Shown: in pieces, positions 17,560 through 26,385 of the stretch
How the letters are laid out: each line of letters starts with the position of its first letter
Position numbering within the stretch: position 1 is the first letter of the stretch
Origin: Rhodospirillaceae bacterium
GTDB lineage: Bacteria; Pseudomonadota; Alphaproteobacteria; Rhodospirillales; Rhodospirillaceae
Assembly: GCA_947476695.1 (NCBI GenBank)
Contig: CANJRD010000014.1
Location: forward strand, 39,969 to 103,968
Length of the DNA stretch: 64,000 nucleotides
Direction: 5' to 3'
Notes under the pieces: generated by a model
The model's database searches: none
Told to the model about the DNA's origin: nothing
What the model saw: only the letters and a program-made list of their open reading frames with translations
Made by a program: the position numbers and the translations under genes

Positions 17560-19131
17560 TCACTCCACCAACTTCGCCACGTTCTCCAGATTGTCGGCTT
17601 CCGCCGCCGGCTTGTCCCAGCGGATGCGCGAGACGCGCGGGAAGCGCAGCGCGATCCCGGACTTGTGCCGGGACGATTTCTGCGCGGCGTCGAAGGCGAC
17701 CTCCAACACCAGTCCCGGCGCGACCGCGCGCACAGGCCCGAAGCGTTCGGTGGTGTTGTTGCGCACCCAGCTGTCGATCTGCTTCAGCTCAGCATCGGTG
17801 AATCCGAAGTACGCTTTGCCAATCGGCACCAGATCGTCGGCGCTCCAGACGCCGAAGGTATAGTCCGAATAGAACGAGCTGCGCTTGCCGTGGCCGCGCT
17901 GGGCGTACATCAGGACCGCATCGACGGTGAGCGGATCGCGCTTCCATTTGAACCACGGGCCCTTGGGTCGCCCGCCGGTATAGGCCGCGTCGCGGCGCTT
18001 GAGCATCAGGCCTTCCATGCCGGCGCCGCGCGACGAGGCGCGAATGGTCGTCAGTTCGTCCCAGGTCTTGAAGTCGACCACGGGCGATAGATCGAATTGC
18101 GGCGGCACGTTCGCCATGAAGGCTTCGAGCCTTTTGCGCCGCTCCGTCCACGGCAACGCGCGCAGGTCCTCGCCCTCCACGAACAGGATATCGTAGACGC
18201 GCACAAAGGCGGGATAACTCTCCAGCATCTTGCGCGTGACGGTCTTGCGGTTCAGTCGTTGCTGCAAATCGCCGAACGACGCAGGGTTGGTGCCGGTGCC
18301 CCGCACCAGCAACTCTCCGTCGAGTACCGCATCGAAACGCGCCGCGCCGACGACGTCGGGGAAGGTGTGCGAGATGTCGTCGCCCGAGCGGGCAAACAGG
18401 CGCGCCTGACCCAGGATCGACCCCGCGACTTGCACGCGGATGCCGTCCCACTTCCATTCGGCGACGAATTCCGCCGGCTCCAGCGCGGCGAATTCATGGT
18501 CCTCAATCGCATGTGACAGCATGAACGGCCTGAACGTATTCGCCGCCATCGCCGCCGGCTTCGGCCCGCGCTTTTCGGCCCAGGCGAAGATCTCGGTGTA
18601 AGGCGGCGCGTGCCCATGCCACAGCTCTTCGATGTCGGCGATGTCGAGGTTGCCCCACTGCGCCAGCGCGGTCTTCGCCAACCGCGCGGACACGCCGATC
18701 CGCAAGCCGCCGGTCAGCACCTTGAGCAAGGCCCAGCGGGCGGTGGCGTCGAGGCCATCGAGCCATCCGGCGATGACGGCCGGTATGGCCGCTTTGGGCG
18801 TGGCTTTCAGCTTGGCGACAATCTCGCCGAGCCGGGGCGCGGGTTCGACGTTTTCGGATGCGGATGGCCACATCAGCGCGATGGTCTCGGCGAGGTCGCC
18901 GACGTAGTCGTAGGAGTAGGCGAACAGCGCCGGGTCGACGCGCGCCATGATCAGGTCGCGCAGCATCGCGGGCTTCGCATGCGGAATGTCGAGCGTGCCC
19001 GTCAGGGCGGCCAAACCATATCCGCGATCAGGGTCCGGCGTTGTGGCGAAGTAATCCGCGAGCAGCCGCAGCTTGCCGTTGCGCGACGGCTGATAGATCA
19101 GGTGGTCGAGCAGGGCCGCGAAGGCTTTCAT
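17560..19131 (-). CDS. ATP-dependent DNA ligase of the ligase-associated repair cluster
   Basis: The 523-residue ligase has an N-terminal DNA-binding domain (1-200), the nucleotidyl motif EWKWDGIRVQ with Lys227 as the AMP-accepting residue, motif III-like FDAVLDGELLV, GMEGLMLKR and the C-terminal OB domain with GPWFKWKRDPLTVDAVLMYA. Length and context match the bacterial ligases encoded with an MBL exonuclease, an Lhr-like helicase and the PdeM nuclease. Its start overlaps the exonuclease stop by four bases, so the two are translationally coupled. It should seal nicks after processing of damaged DNA; its exact lesion is not known from sequence. Confidence 0.93.
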   Translation of the reverse strand: MKAFAALLDHLIYQPSRNGKLRLLADYFATTPDPDRGYGLAALTGTLDIPHAKPAMLRDLIMARVDPALFAYSYDYVGDLAETIALMWPSASENVEPAPRLGEIVAKLKATPKAAIPAVIAGWLDGLDATARWALLKVLTGGLRIGVSARLAKTALAQWGNLDIADIEELWHGHAPPYTEIFAWAEKRGPKPAAMAANTFRPFMLSHAIEDHEFAALEPAEFVAEWKWDGIRVQVAGSILGQARLFARSGDDISHTFPDVVGAARFDAVLDGELLVRGTGTNPASFGDLQQRLNRKTVTRKMLESYPAFVRVYDILFVEGEDLRALPWTERRKRLEAFMANVPPQFDLSPVVDFKTWDELTTIRASSRGAGMEGLMLKRRDAAYTGGRPKGPWFKWKRDPLTVDAVLMYAQRGHGKRSSFYSDYTFGVWSADDLVPIGKAYFGFTDAELKQIDSWVRNNTTERFGPVRAVAPGLVLEVAFDAAQKSSRHKSGIALRFPRVSRIRWDKPAAEADNLENVAKLVE

Positions 19132-20174
19132 GCGGCGGTGCCCGGCGGGGTGGCCCCGGTCAAATCGTCGTCGTTCTCGTCTTCATAGCCAACCAACGAC
19201 AAAGCTTTTGCCGGCACCCCCATCGTACCGAGTGCGTGCGCCAGCGCTTCCTCGCGGCCGTGCGTGATCCAGACTTCGCCGGGCTTTACCTCGCGCACTG
19301 TTTGCAGCAGTTCGTTCCAGTCCGCATGATCGGAGATCACCAGCGGCAATTCGACACCGCGCTGCTTCGCGCGCTGGCGGATGCGCATCCAGCCCGAGGC
19401 CATCGCGGAGACGGGCTCATGCATGCGCCGCGACCAGCGGTCGGCAAGCGCGCCCGGCGGGCATAAGACGATCTGTCCGACGAGATCGGCCGGTTTGGTG
19501 CTGGACACCAAACGCAAGTCTCCGAGGTCTACGCCGAAGCGTTGATACATCTCGCAAAGCCCAAGCATCGCGCCGTGCAGGTAGAGGGGTGCGTCGTATC
19601 CAAGCTCGCGCAGCAGCATGATCACGCGCTGCGCCTTTCCCAGCGCATAGGCGCCGACGAGATGCGTACGCTCCGGGAACAGTTTCAGCGATTGCAGCAG
19701 CCGTCCAATCTCGCCGTGATCGTCGGGATGACAGAACACGGGCAGGGCAAAGGTCGCTTCGGTGATGAATACGTCGCAAGGCGTGACGACGAAAGGCGGG
19801 CAGGTGGGGTCGCGCCGCCGTTTGTAGTCGCCGGACACCACAACGCGCGTTCCGCCGTATTCGAGCAGAATTTGCGCGCTGCCGAGCACATGTCCCGCCG
19901 GCACAAATGTAACGCGCACATCGCCCACCGTGATGGGCTCGTCATAGGCGGCCGTCTGGGTGCCGCTGTTCGGGCCGAAGCGCTCCCTCATGATCCCCAG
20001 GGTTTCGGCGGTCGCGAGCACCGTTTTATTACCGCCGCGGGCGTGATCGCCGTGGCCGTGGGTAATGACGGCGCGTTCCACCGGCCGCACCGGGTCAATC
20101 GTGAACCCACCCGGAACGACGTGCAGGCCGTCCGAGGTTACTTTGATCCAATTCGAAGCTGGGACGGACGGCAT
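19128..20174 (-). CDS. ligase-associated DNA exonuclease (metallo-beta-lactamase fold)
   Basis: The 348-residue MBL-fold nuclease has the metal motif HGHGDHARGG (His39-x-His41-x-Asp43-His44), PAGHVLGSAQ, SGDYKRRRDPTCPPF and a later ISDHADW segment. These belong to the beta-CASP-like exonuclease subfamily found with ATP-dependent ligases, related to SNM1/Artemis-type nucleases. It is the first gene of a two-gene minus-strand unit with the ligase. Together with the helicase and PdeM genes on the opposite strand it completes the four-part repair set. Confidence 0.92.
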   Translation of the reverse strand: MPSVPASNWIKVTSDGLHVVPGGFTIDPVRPVERAVITHGHGDHARGGNKTVLATAETLGIMRERFGPNSGTQTAAYDEPITVGDVRVTFVPAGHVLGSAQILLEYGGTRVVVSGDYKRRRDPTCPPFVVTPCDVFITEATFALPVFCHPDDHGEIGRLLQSLKLFPERTHLVGAYALGKAQRVIMLLRELGYDAPLYLHGAMLGLCEMYQRFGVDLGDLRLVSSTKPADLVGQIVLCPPGALADRWSRRMHEPVSAMASGWMRIRQRAKQRGVELPLVISDHADWNELLQTVREVKPGEVWITHGREEALAHALGTMGVPAKALSLVGYEDENDDDLTGATPPGTAA

Positions 20175-20589
20175 CGCGCCCTTCGGTCTAAGGAGTCGTC
20201 GGTGTTTCAGATGGGATCAACGCCCGATGGTGCAATCCGGGCCGTTGATTTCTCATTCGTTTGGCCGAGAATCTTTTGCCCGCAAAAGTCAACCGGGAAT
20301 CCAACACGCGAGAGTGTAAGGCGCGACAACCTGTGCGCGGAAAACCCCTTTTATGCCGAAGTTTCCTCGCGAGTGTGCTCTCGGTGCACTAGTCGAGGCC
20401 GCAGGCTTACGCAATTCTATCAGTCCATGCTGCGGCCCATGACGCAGCGGGAGTCCTCGGGGGAGGGCGTTTCGATGCCTCGGCTGCCGCAAGGCGCTAT
20501 GCATCGAAGCCGGGCCAAAAAGGGGCCGGGATGTAAATCCCGGCCCCTTTTCTTTTCGCCTCATGCCCGGTCTCAAGCCTTACTGCGGA
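20175..20589. other. 415-bp intergenic region with a terminator
   Basis: Between the exonuclease start and the SDR stop. Apart from the strong hairpin at 20518-20551 it contains TTCGATGC (20471-20478) pairing with GCATCGAA (20501-20508). The rest shows no convincing gene; the exonuclease promoter should lie in the left part. Confidence 0.5.
20518..20551. terminator. bidirectional intrinsic terminator
   Basis: A perfect 14-bp stem (AAAAGGGGCCGGGA with TCCCGGCCCCTTTT) around the loop TGTAAA. The A and T runs on either side make it work in both directions. It lies about 40 bases past the stop of the minus-strand SDR gene. Confidence 0.85.
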
Positions 20590-21360
20590 TCAAGCGGTAT
20601 TGCCGCCGTCCACCGCGAGATCGGCGCCGGTCATGAATGACGCTTCGTCCGACGCCAGGAAAACCACCGCGTCGGCGATTTCCTTCGGCGTTCCAATGCG
20701 GCCGATGGGATGGCGCTTCACCAGCTGGCTGAAATAGTCGTCGTCGCTTTGGCCGGGGCGGATGTTCTTGCGCAGCATGTCGGTCGCGATCGCGCCGGGC
20801 TGGACCGCGTTCACCCTGATCCGATACCCCGCCTGCGCGCAATGCAGGGCAACGGATTTGGTGAGCGCGCGCACCGCCGCTTTCGTGGCGCTGTAGGCCG
20901 CGTGCTGGGGCGTGAAATTAACCGCCAGGCTGGAGGTGAAGTTGATGATCGCGGCGACGGGTTGATCCGCGCCGCGCGTCTTCATGATCTCGACTGCGTG
21001 TTTGCAGCCGAGGAACGCGCTTTCGGCATTCACGGCCATCAGCTTGCGCCAGTTGTCCAGGGTCGCGTCCTCGATGGTCGAGGGGATCATGATGCCGGCC
21101 GTATTCACCAAGATATCGAGACCGCCGAATTGCGATGTCACGGTTTCCACGGCCGCGCGCCACTGATCGTCCTGCGTGACGTCCAACTTCACGAAGAGCG
21201 CCGACTTCCCCAAGGCGCGCGCCAGGCGCACCCCTTTCATCTCGTCGATATCGGCGACAGCGACCCATGCGCCTTCGTCCACCAGGCGCCGGCAGATCGC
21301 TTCGCCAATCCCGCCCGCGGCCCCGGTCACCAGGGCCGTTCGTCCGTCCAATCGCGACAT
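20590..21360 (-). CDS. SDR family oxidoreductase (FabG-like)
   Basis: The 256-residue short-chain dehydrogenase has TGAAGGIG (12-19), the structural LVNTAG, the catalytic Ser in FTSSLAV and Tyr/Lys in YSATK, then NAVQPGAIATDM and the C-terminal FMTGADLAVDGG. This is a classical SDR of the 3-oxoacyl-ACP reductase/glucose dehydrogenase type. It lies between the two halves of the DNA-repair cluster, divergent from the glutaredoxin-DinB gene by 66 bases. No functional link to DNA repair is evident; substrate unknown. Confidence 0.88.
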   Translation of the reverse strand: MSRLDGRTALVTGAAGGIGEAICRRLVDEGAWVAVADIDEMKGVRLARALGKSALFVKLDVTQDDQWRAAVETVTSQFGGLDILVNTAGIMIPSTIEDATLDNWRKLMAVNAESAFLGCKHAVEIMKTRGADQPVAAIINFTSSLAVNFTPQHAAYSATKAAVRALTKSVALHCAQAGYRIRVNAVQPGAIATDMLRKNIRPGQSDDDYFSQLVKRHPIGRIGTPKEIADAVVFLASDEASFMTGADLAVDGGNTA

Positions 21361-21426
21361 CGCACACCTTTTCTGAAGCCCGCCCGCGCGGGTCGATATA
21401 AGCTCGCGAGCTTAGAGGATATCACC

Positions 21427-22185
21427 ATGGCCGCCTTCACCGTTTATTGGCAACCCGGCTGTTCGAGCTGTTTGCGGGCGAAGGAATTCCTGACCGCCAA
21501 CGGGGTCGATTTCGTATCGGTCAACGTGCGCGAGGACATCGCGGGCGCCGAAGCGCTGACGAAAAGCGGTATCATGACGGTGCCCATCGTGACGCGCGGC
21601 GACGACTATGTGCATGGCCAGGATCTGGATGAACTCGCGCGTTTCATCGGCGTCGATCCGAAACGCGAGAAATTGCCGGCGGACGAACTCGCGGGCCGCA
21701 TCGGGATCGTCCTCAACGCGGCCTCACGTTATGTCCGCCAGATTCCGGACGACGTGCTGACCCGCCCGTTGCCGGGCCGTGACCGCACCGCCCTCGATCT
21801 CGCCTATCATGTCGCGATGGTGGTGCGCGCCTTCCTCGACGCGACCGAAGGCGGTTCGATCAACTATGAGCACTTCGAGCGGCGCACGCCGAGCGGCGCG
21901 AAGGCGAAGACGGTGGGGTTCGTCCTTCAGCAGACGGCCGCGGAATTCGCCCGCTGGTACGCGTCGGCTGAGAAGCCCGCGACACTGCGCACTTATTACG
22001 GTCCGCAGCCGTTCCACAATATTCTCGAACGCACCTGCTGGCACACCGCGCAACACACGCGCCAGCTGATGACCTTAGTCTCACTCGCGGGCCTTGCCCC
22101 CGATGGACCGCTGGCGAGTGCCGATTTTGCCGGTTTGCCGATGCCGCAAGAAATCTACGACGATCAGGTCAAGCTCGCGGGTTAA
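21427..22185 (+). CDS. glutaredoxin-DinB fusion protein
   Basis: The 252-residue protein joins two domains. Residues 1-80 are a glutaredoxin/NrdH-like fold with the redox motif GCSSC (Cys12, Cys15) and the cis-Pro TVPIV (51-55). Residues 90-252 resemble a DinB four-helix bundle with a possible metal triad: His128 in LAYHVAMVV and His206/His210 in CWHTAQHTRQL. DinB-family enzymes include thiol-dependent transferases, so a self-contained thiol transfer and reduction role is plausible but unproven. The start is ATG 21427 (ATATCACC before it, weak ribosome site). The helicase gene begins nine bases after its stop, suggesting one operon: grx-dinB, helicase, pdeM. Confidence 0.82.
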   Translation: MAAFTVYWQPGCSSCLRAKEFLTANGVDFVSVNVREDIAGAEALTKSGIMTVPIVTRGDDYVHGQDLDELARFIGVDPKREKLPADELAGRIGIVLNAASRYVRQIPDDVLTRPLPGRDRTALDLAYHVAMVVRAFLDATEGGSINYEHFERRTPSGAKAKTVGFVLQQTAAEFARWYASAEKPATLRTYYGPQPFHNILERTCWHTAQHTRQLMTLVSLAGLAPDGPLASADFAGLPMPQEIYDDQVKLAG

Positions 22186-22194
22186 GCTGCCGGG

Positions 22195-24597
22195 ATGACC
22201 GAGCTTCCGCCGCTTTTTCAGGCGTGGTTCGCCGCCCGCGGCTGGCGGCCGCACGCCCATCAGAAGCAACTTCTCACAGCCGCCCGCAAGCGCGAGTCTG
22301 TGCTGTTGATCGCGCCGACCGGCGGCGGCAAGACGCTGTCGGGCTTTCTGCCCAGCCTCATCGAACTCGCCGCGCATCCGCACAAAGGACTGCACACGCT
22401 GTATGTGTCGCCACTGAAAGCGCTGGCGGTGGATGTGCACCGCAATCTCGAACGGCCGGTGGCGGAGATGAATCTGCCGATTGTCGCCGAGAGCCGCACC
22501 GGCGACACGCCGATGGCGAAGAAGCAGCGCCAGCGCAAACGTCCGCCGCACATCCTGATGACGACCCCGGAATCGCTGTCGTTGCTGCTCGCGACCCCCG
22601 ATGCGGAGGCAATGTTCGCCAATCTGTCGCGCCTCATCGTCGACGAAGTGCATGCACTGGCGGGAACCAAGCGTGGTGATCTGCTGTCGCTGGGCATGGC
22701 GCGCCTGCGCCGGATCAATCCGGGCCTTCATTGCATCGGGCTCTCTGCGACCGTCGCTTTCCCGGAGCCCTTGCGCGACTACGTCCATCCGAATGCGCGC
22801 ATCGTGCAGGTGAAGGGCGGCCACAAGCCAAAGGTCGAAATTGTCCATGCCGCCGACCGCATGCCGTGGTCGGGACACATGGGACTTTATGCGATTCCGG
22901 AGGTCTACGCGGCGGTCAAAGCGCATACGACGACGCTGATCTTCGTGAACACCCGCGCGACGGCGGAGCTTGTGTTCCAGGCGTTGTGGCGCGCCAACGA
23001 CGACAATCTCCCCATCGCGCTCCATCACGGCTCGCTCGACCGGGAGCAGCGCCGCAAGGTGGAGGCCGCGATGGCGGCGGGACGTTTGCGCGCCGTCGTG
23101 GCGACATCCTCGCTCGATCTCGGCATCGACTGGGGCGCGATCGATCTCGTCATTCAGATGGGTGCGCCCAAGGGCACCGCGCGCCTGATCCAGCGCATTG
23201 GCCGGTCCAACCACCGCTTCGACACGCCGTCGGAGGCGTTGCTCGTGCCGGGCAATCGCTTCGAGGCGCTGGAATGCACGGTCGCCAAGCACGGCGTCGA
23301 AGCGGGTGTGCTGGACGGCGATCCGCCGCGTCCGGGCACACTCGACGTGCTGTGCCAGCACATCATGGGAATGGCCTGCGCCGGACCTTTCACGGTCGAC
23401 GACCTGTATGCGGAGATTATCGGCGCCGCGCCCTATCGCGATCTCACGCGCCAGGACTTCGACGAAGCGCTCGCCTTTGTCGAGAACGGCGGTTATGCGC
23501 TGCGGGCCTATGAACGCTATGCCAAGCTCGTGCGCGATAGCTCGGGTTTCTATCACGTCCGCAATCCGCGCTTTGTGCGCCAGTTCCGCATGAACGCCGG
23601 CGTGATCGTCGAGGCGGATCACATCAAGGTGCGCCTGGGCGGCCGTATCCTCGGTCAGGTCGAGGAATATTTCATTCTCGGTCTTGTGCCGGGCGACACG
23701 TTCATCTTCGGCGGGCGTCTTCTGAAGTTCGAATCCATCCGCGAAGGTGTGGCGATCACCAGCAAAGGCAAGGGCGAGGAGCCGAAGGTGCCGGCCTACA
23801 TGGGCGGGCGTCTGCCGCTCACCACCACGCTCGCGGAAGCGGTGCAACGTTATTTCCATACGCCGGAGCGATGGAACGAACTCGGGCCCGAAGTGCATGA
23901 GTGGCTGGATGCGCAAGCCGAACGTTCGACGTTCCCGGAGCCGGGGCGTCTTCTGGTCGAGACCTTCCCGCGCGGCGCGCGCTGGTTCGTGGTGGTTCAC
24001 GGCTTTGCCGGGCGCAATGCCCATCAGACCCTCGGGCTGCTGCTCACCCGCCGCATGATGCGCCTTAAATATAAGCCGCTGGGATTCGTGGCCGGCGACT
24101 ACGCCGTCGCGGTCTGGTGCGGTGAAGAGCCGACCGACATCGACGGCCTGCTCGACCAGGACATCCTCGGCGACGAGTTGGAGGAATGGATCACCGAATC
24201 CAACATGATGAAGCGCATGTTCCGCAACGTCGCGGTGATCTCGGGGCTGATCGAGCGCAAAGGCCCCGGCGACGAGAAGACCGGGCGTCAGGTGACGTTC
24301 AACTCCGACATCATCTATGACGTGCTGCGCAAGCATGAGCCGCACCACATTCTGCTACGCGCCACCCGCAGCGACGCCGCTGGGGGTCTTATCGACCTGA
24401 AGCGCCTGGCGGGCTTGCTGCAATCGGTGCACGGTAAGATTGACCACCGCCGGCTTGATCGCGTCAGCCCCTTGGCGGTACCTGTGATGCTCAGCATCGG
24501 CAAGGAGTCGGTCGGCCACGCGCAGGTCGACGAGTTCCTCGACGACGCGGGCGAGGGGCTGATCGCCGACGCCATGGCCGTCCGGAAAGCAAAATGA
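22195..24597 (+). CDS. ligase-associated DEXH-box helicase (Lhr-like)
   Basis: The 800-residue superfamily 2 helicase has Walker A APTGGGKT (40-47), the DEVH box (150-153) in LIVDEVHALAGTKRGD, motif III-like GLSATVA and motif VI QRIGRSNHR. The C-terminal 400 residues form the winged-helix and Lhr-core domains. It belongs to the shorter Lhr branch that travels with an ATP-dependent ligase, MBL exonuclease and PdeM, and should translocate on single-stranded DNA. The last bases overlap the pdeM start by four (ATGA), indicating coupling. An upstream gene ends nine bases before it. Confidence 0.94.
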   Translation: MTELPPLFQAWFAARGWRPHAHQKQLLTAARKRESVLLIAPTGGGKTLSGFLPSLIELAAHPHKGLHTLYVSPLKALAVDVHRNLERPVAEMNLPIVAESRTGDTPMAKKQRQRKRPPHILMTTPESLSLLLATPDAEAMFANLSRLIVDEVHALAGTKRGDLLSLGMARLRRINPGLHCIGLSATVAFPEPLRDYVHPNARIVQVKGGHKPKVEIVHAADRMPWSGHMGLYAIPEVYAAVKAHTTTLIFVNTRATAELVFQALWRANDDNLPIALHHGSLDREQRRKVEAAMAAGRLRAVVATSSLDLGIDWGAIDLVIQMGAPKGTARLIQRIGRSNHRFDTPSEALLVPGNRFEALECTVAKHGVEAGVLDGDPPRPGTLDVLCQHIMGMACAGPFTVDDLYAEIIGAAPYRDLTRQDFDEALAFVENGGYALRAYERYAKLVRDSSGFYHVRNPRFVRQFRMNAGVIVEADHIKVRLGGRILGQVEEYFILGLVPGDTFIFGGRLLKFESIREGVAITSKGKGEEPKVPAYMGGRLPLTTTLAEAVQRYFHTPERWNELGPEVHEWLDAQAERSTFPEPGRLLVETFPRGARWFVVVHGFAGRNAHQTLGLLLTRRMMRLKYKPLGFVAGDYAVAVWCGEEPTDIDGLLDQDILGDELEEWITESNMMKRMFRNVAVISGLIERKGPGDEKTGRQVTFNSDIIYDVLRKHEPHHILLRATRSDAAGGLIDLKRLAGLLQSVHGKIDHRRLDRVSPLAVPVMLSIGKESVGHAQVDEFLDDAGEGLIADAMAVRKAK

Positions 24598-25274
24598 TCG
24601 TTCTCAACGGCGTGGCGCTCACGCCTGATTTGTCGGGCGTGCTGTACTGGGACGACAGGCGCACGCTGGTCGTCGCGGATCTGCATTTCGAAAAGGCGTC
24701 GCACTTCGCCGCGCGCGGCCAGCCGCTTCCGCGTTACGACACCGCCCTGACGCTGGCGGCCTTGACGGACGTCATCGCGCGCCGCGCGCCCGAGCGCGTG
24801 ATCTGCCTGGGCGACAGCTTCCACGATTCGCAGGCGGGCGAACGCCTCGAGACCGAGAACGCGGACGCCCTGCGCGCGCTGACGGCGCGGTACGATTGGA
24901 TCTGGGTCGCCGGCAATCACGATCCGGCGCCGCCGGAAAACCTCGGCGGCACGGTCGTGCATGATTTCTGTATGGGGCCGCTGACCTTCCGTCACATCGC
25001 CCATGCGGATGCGCGGGCAGGCGAGATCTCCGGGCACTTCCATCCCAAGGCCGCCGTGCCGACGCGCTGGCGCCGCGTGGTGCGGCCCTGCTTTGCGGTG
25101 AACGCGACGCGCGTGATCCTGCCGGCCTTTGGCTCGTTCACCGGCGGCCTGAATGTCTGGGACCCGGCCATCGCCTCGCTGCTCGAACCGGAGTTCGAGG
25201 TGGTGATGCTCGGCAACGACAAACTGCACCGCTTCGGATGCGGCGCGCTCGATAGCGCGGTCTATTACCGCTAA
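24594..25274 (+). CDS. pdeM: ligase-associated DNA damage response endonuclease PdeM
   Basis: The 226-residue calcineurin-like metallophosphoesterase has the metal motifs DLHFEK (Asp29, His31), LGDSFHD (72-78), GNHD (107-110) and GHFH (147-150). It matches the manganese-dependent single-strand DNA endonuclease (MPE) characterised from the equivalent cluster of Pseudomonas. The ATG overlaps the helicase stop. Its 3' end overlaps the convergent queF gene by four bases. The assignment is firm from motif set and neighbours. Confidence 0.92.
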   Translation: MIVLNGVALTPDLSGVLYWDDRRTLVVADLHFEKASHFAARGQPLPRYDTALTLAALTDVIARRAPERVICLGDSFHDSQAGERLETENADALRALTARYDWIWVAGNHDPAPPENLGGTVVHDFCMGPLTFRHIAHADARAGEISGHFHPKAAVPTRWRRVVRPCFAVNATRVILPAFGSFTGGLNVWDPAIASLLEPEFEVVMLGNDKLHRFGCGALDSAVYYR

Positions 25275-25717
25275 CCGCGACCGCGATAAGGCTGCACGCC
25301 CTGATCGGGCAGCCACAGGCCTTCCGGCGCTTTGCCGGTCTGCCAGAACACGTCGATGGGTATCCCACCGCGCGGATACCAATAGCCGCCGATCCGCAGC
25401 CACTTCGGCTCCGTCACCTCGACGATTCGTTTGGCGATCGTCAGCGTGCAATCCTCGTGGAAGGCGCCGTGATTGCGGAACGAGGTCAGGAACAGCTTCA
25501 GCGACTTTGATTCGACGATCACCGCTTCCGGCACATAGTCGATCACCAGATGCGCGAAATCCGGCTGGCCCGTCACCGGGCATAGGGACGTGAACTCCGG
25601 CGCGGTGAAGCGAATGAGGTAGTCGGTTTCCTGATGCGGATTCGGTACCGTTTCCAGCACCGCGGTATCGGGCGAGGCCGGGATTCGGCTGTCGCCGCCC
25701 AATTGGCTCAACGTCAT
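25271..25717 (-). CDS. queF: NADPH-dependent 7-cyano-7-deazaguanine reductase
   Basis: The 148-residue enzyme reduces preQ0 to preQ1 in queuosine tRNA modification. The catalytic Cys46 sits in [12 protein letters not shown] with Asp53, and the family motif [15 protein letters not shown] is followed by HEDC. This is the short unimodular form. On the minus strand GGAGG precedes the ATG at good spacing. No other queuosine gene is adjacent. A preQ1 riboswitch was looked for upstream and not supported. Confidence 0.95.
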   Translation of the reverse strand: MTLSQLGGDSRIPASPDTAVLETVPNPHQETDYLIRFTAPEFTSLCPVTGQPDFAHLVIDYVPEAVIVESKSLKLFLTSFRNHGAFHEDCTLTIAKRIVEVTEPKWLRIGGYWYPRGGIPIDVFWQTGKAPEGLWLPDQGVQPYRGRG

Positions 25718-25828
25718 GTGGATAAGTCCTCCGTGCCGGCCTTTTTAGCGCAGGTTTGGCGACCCGCGCACGCCTTCATCGCAGCGCCCGTCTTGCGCGT
25801 CGGCGGGCGGCCCGCTACCTCTGCCTGC

Positions 25829-26059
25829 ATGAACCTGCCTTTGCCGCCCGCCGAAGACTATGTCGCCTCGCCCTGCGTGAGCGTTTGCGTGGTCGATCAG
25901 GCCACCAAATCCTGTGTCGGCTGTCTTCGCACGATCAAGGAAATCGGCGCTTGGCGCGTGATGACGGTCGAAGAAAAGCGAGCGGTCGTCGCGGCTTGCG
26001 AGGAACGGGCCAAGACGCGGCCGCGCCGCGGCCGGGACCGCAAGCCTCTGAGTCCCTGA
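25829..26059 (+). CDS. DUF1289 domain protein
   Basis: A 76-residue protein with a compact four-cysteine module: Cys16 and Cys20 in SPCVSVC, Cys29 and Cys32 in KSCVGCLRT, followed by IGAWRVMTVEEKRAVV. This is the DUF1289 signature (probable iron-sulphur or zinc site), with a basic C-terminal tail. The start is ATG 25829; the longer upstream frame overlaps the queF leader and is unlikely to be translated. Function unknown. Confidence 0.85.
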   Translation: MNLPLPPAEDYVASPCVSVCVVDQATKSCVGCLRTIKEIGAWRVMTVEEKRAVVAACEERAKTRPRRGRDRKPLSP

Positions 26060-26130
26060 AGCCGGGGAACAAGCCGGCGTCGCCAGCGTTGTCATCTTCT
26101 GCGGAGATATGGGCAGCGGGAGATAGGGCG

Positions 26131-26379
26131 ATGGCTATTCAGGGTCGGATTGCTTCGGAATCGATGCCAGCCATGTTAGCGAGCGCCTTCGGCAGTCAAA
26201 GCGTCCCGCATCAGGACCTTCAGGGTGTTGTCGGCCGGGTGTTGCGTCTGGCGCGAGCGTCAGGCCGCGATTATCTCGGCCAGACGGAAGCCGCCGCTCG
26301 CGCGGTCGTTTCGGTCCGTCCGGACATGACCATGTCGCAGGCGATGCGCGCGGTGAACTGGCTCCGCGACCACGAATAG
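26131..26379 (+). CDS. small hypothetical protein
   Basis: An 82-residue soluble protein starting at ATG 26131 with GGGAGATAG upstream as a ribosome binding site. It is rich in Ala, Arg and Met, with QDLQGVVGRVLRLARASGRD and a C-terminal MSQAMRAVNWLRDHE. I do not recognise it. It lies 71 bases after the DUF1289 gene and ends seven bases before the convergent methyltransferase. Codon use is similar to its neighbours. Confidence 0.6.
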   Translation: MAIQGRIASESMPAMLASAFGSQSVPHQDLQGVVGRVLRLARASGRDYLGQTEAAARAVVSVRPDMTMSQAMRAVNWLRDHE

Positions 26380-26385
26380 CGACGC

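Noticed and set aside
25718..25770. Possible preQ1 riboswitch upstream of queF
   Set aside because: GCGGGT/ACCTGC followed by CTAAAAAGG looks suggestive on the minus strand, but the loop is too short and the conserved loop bases are missing.
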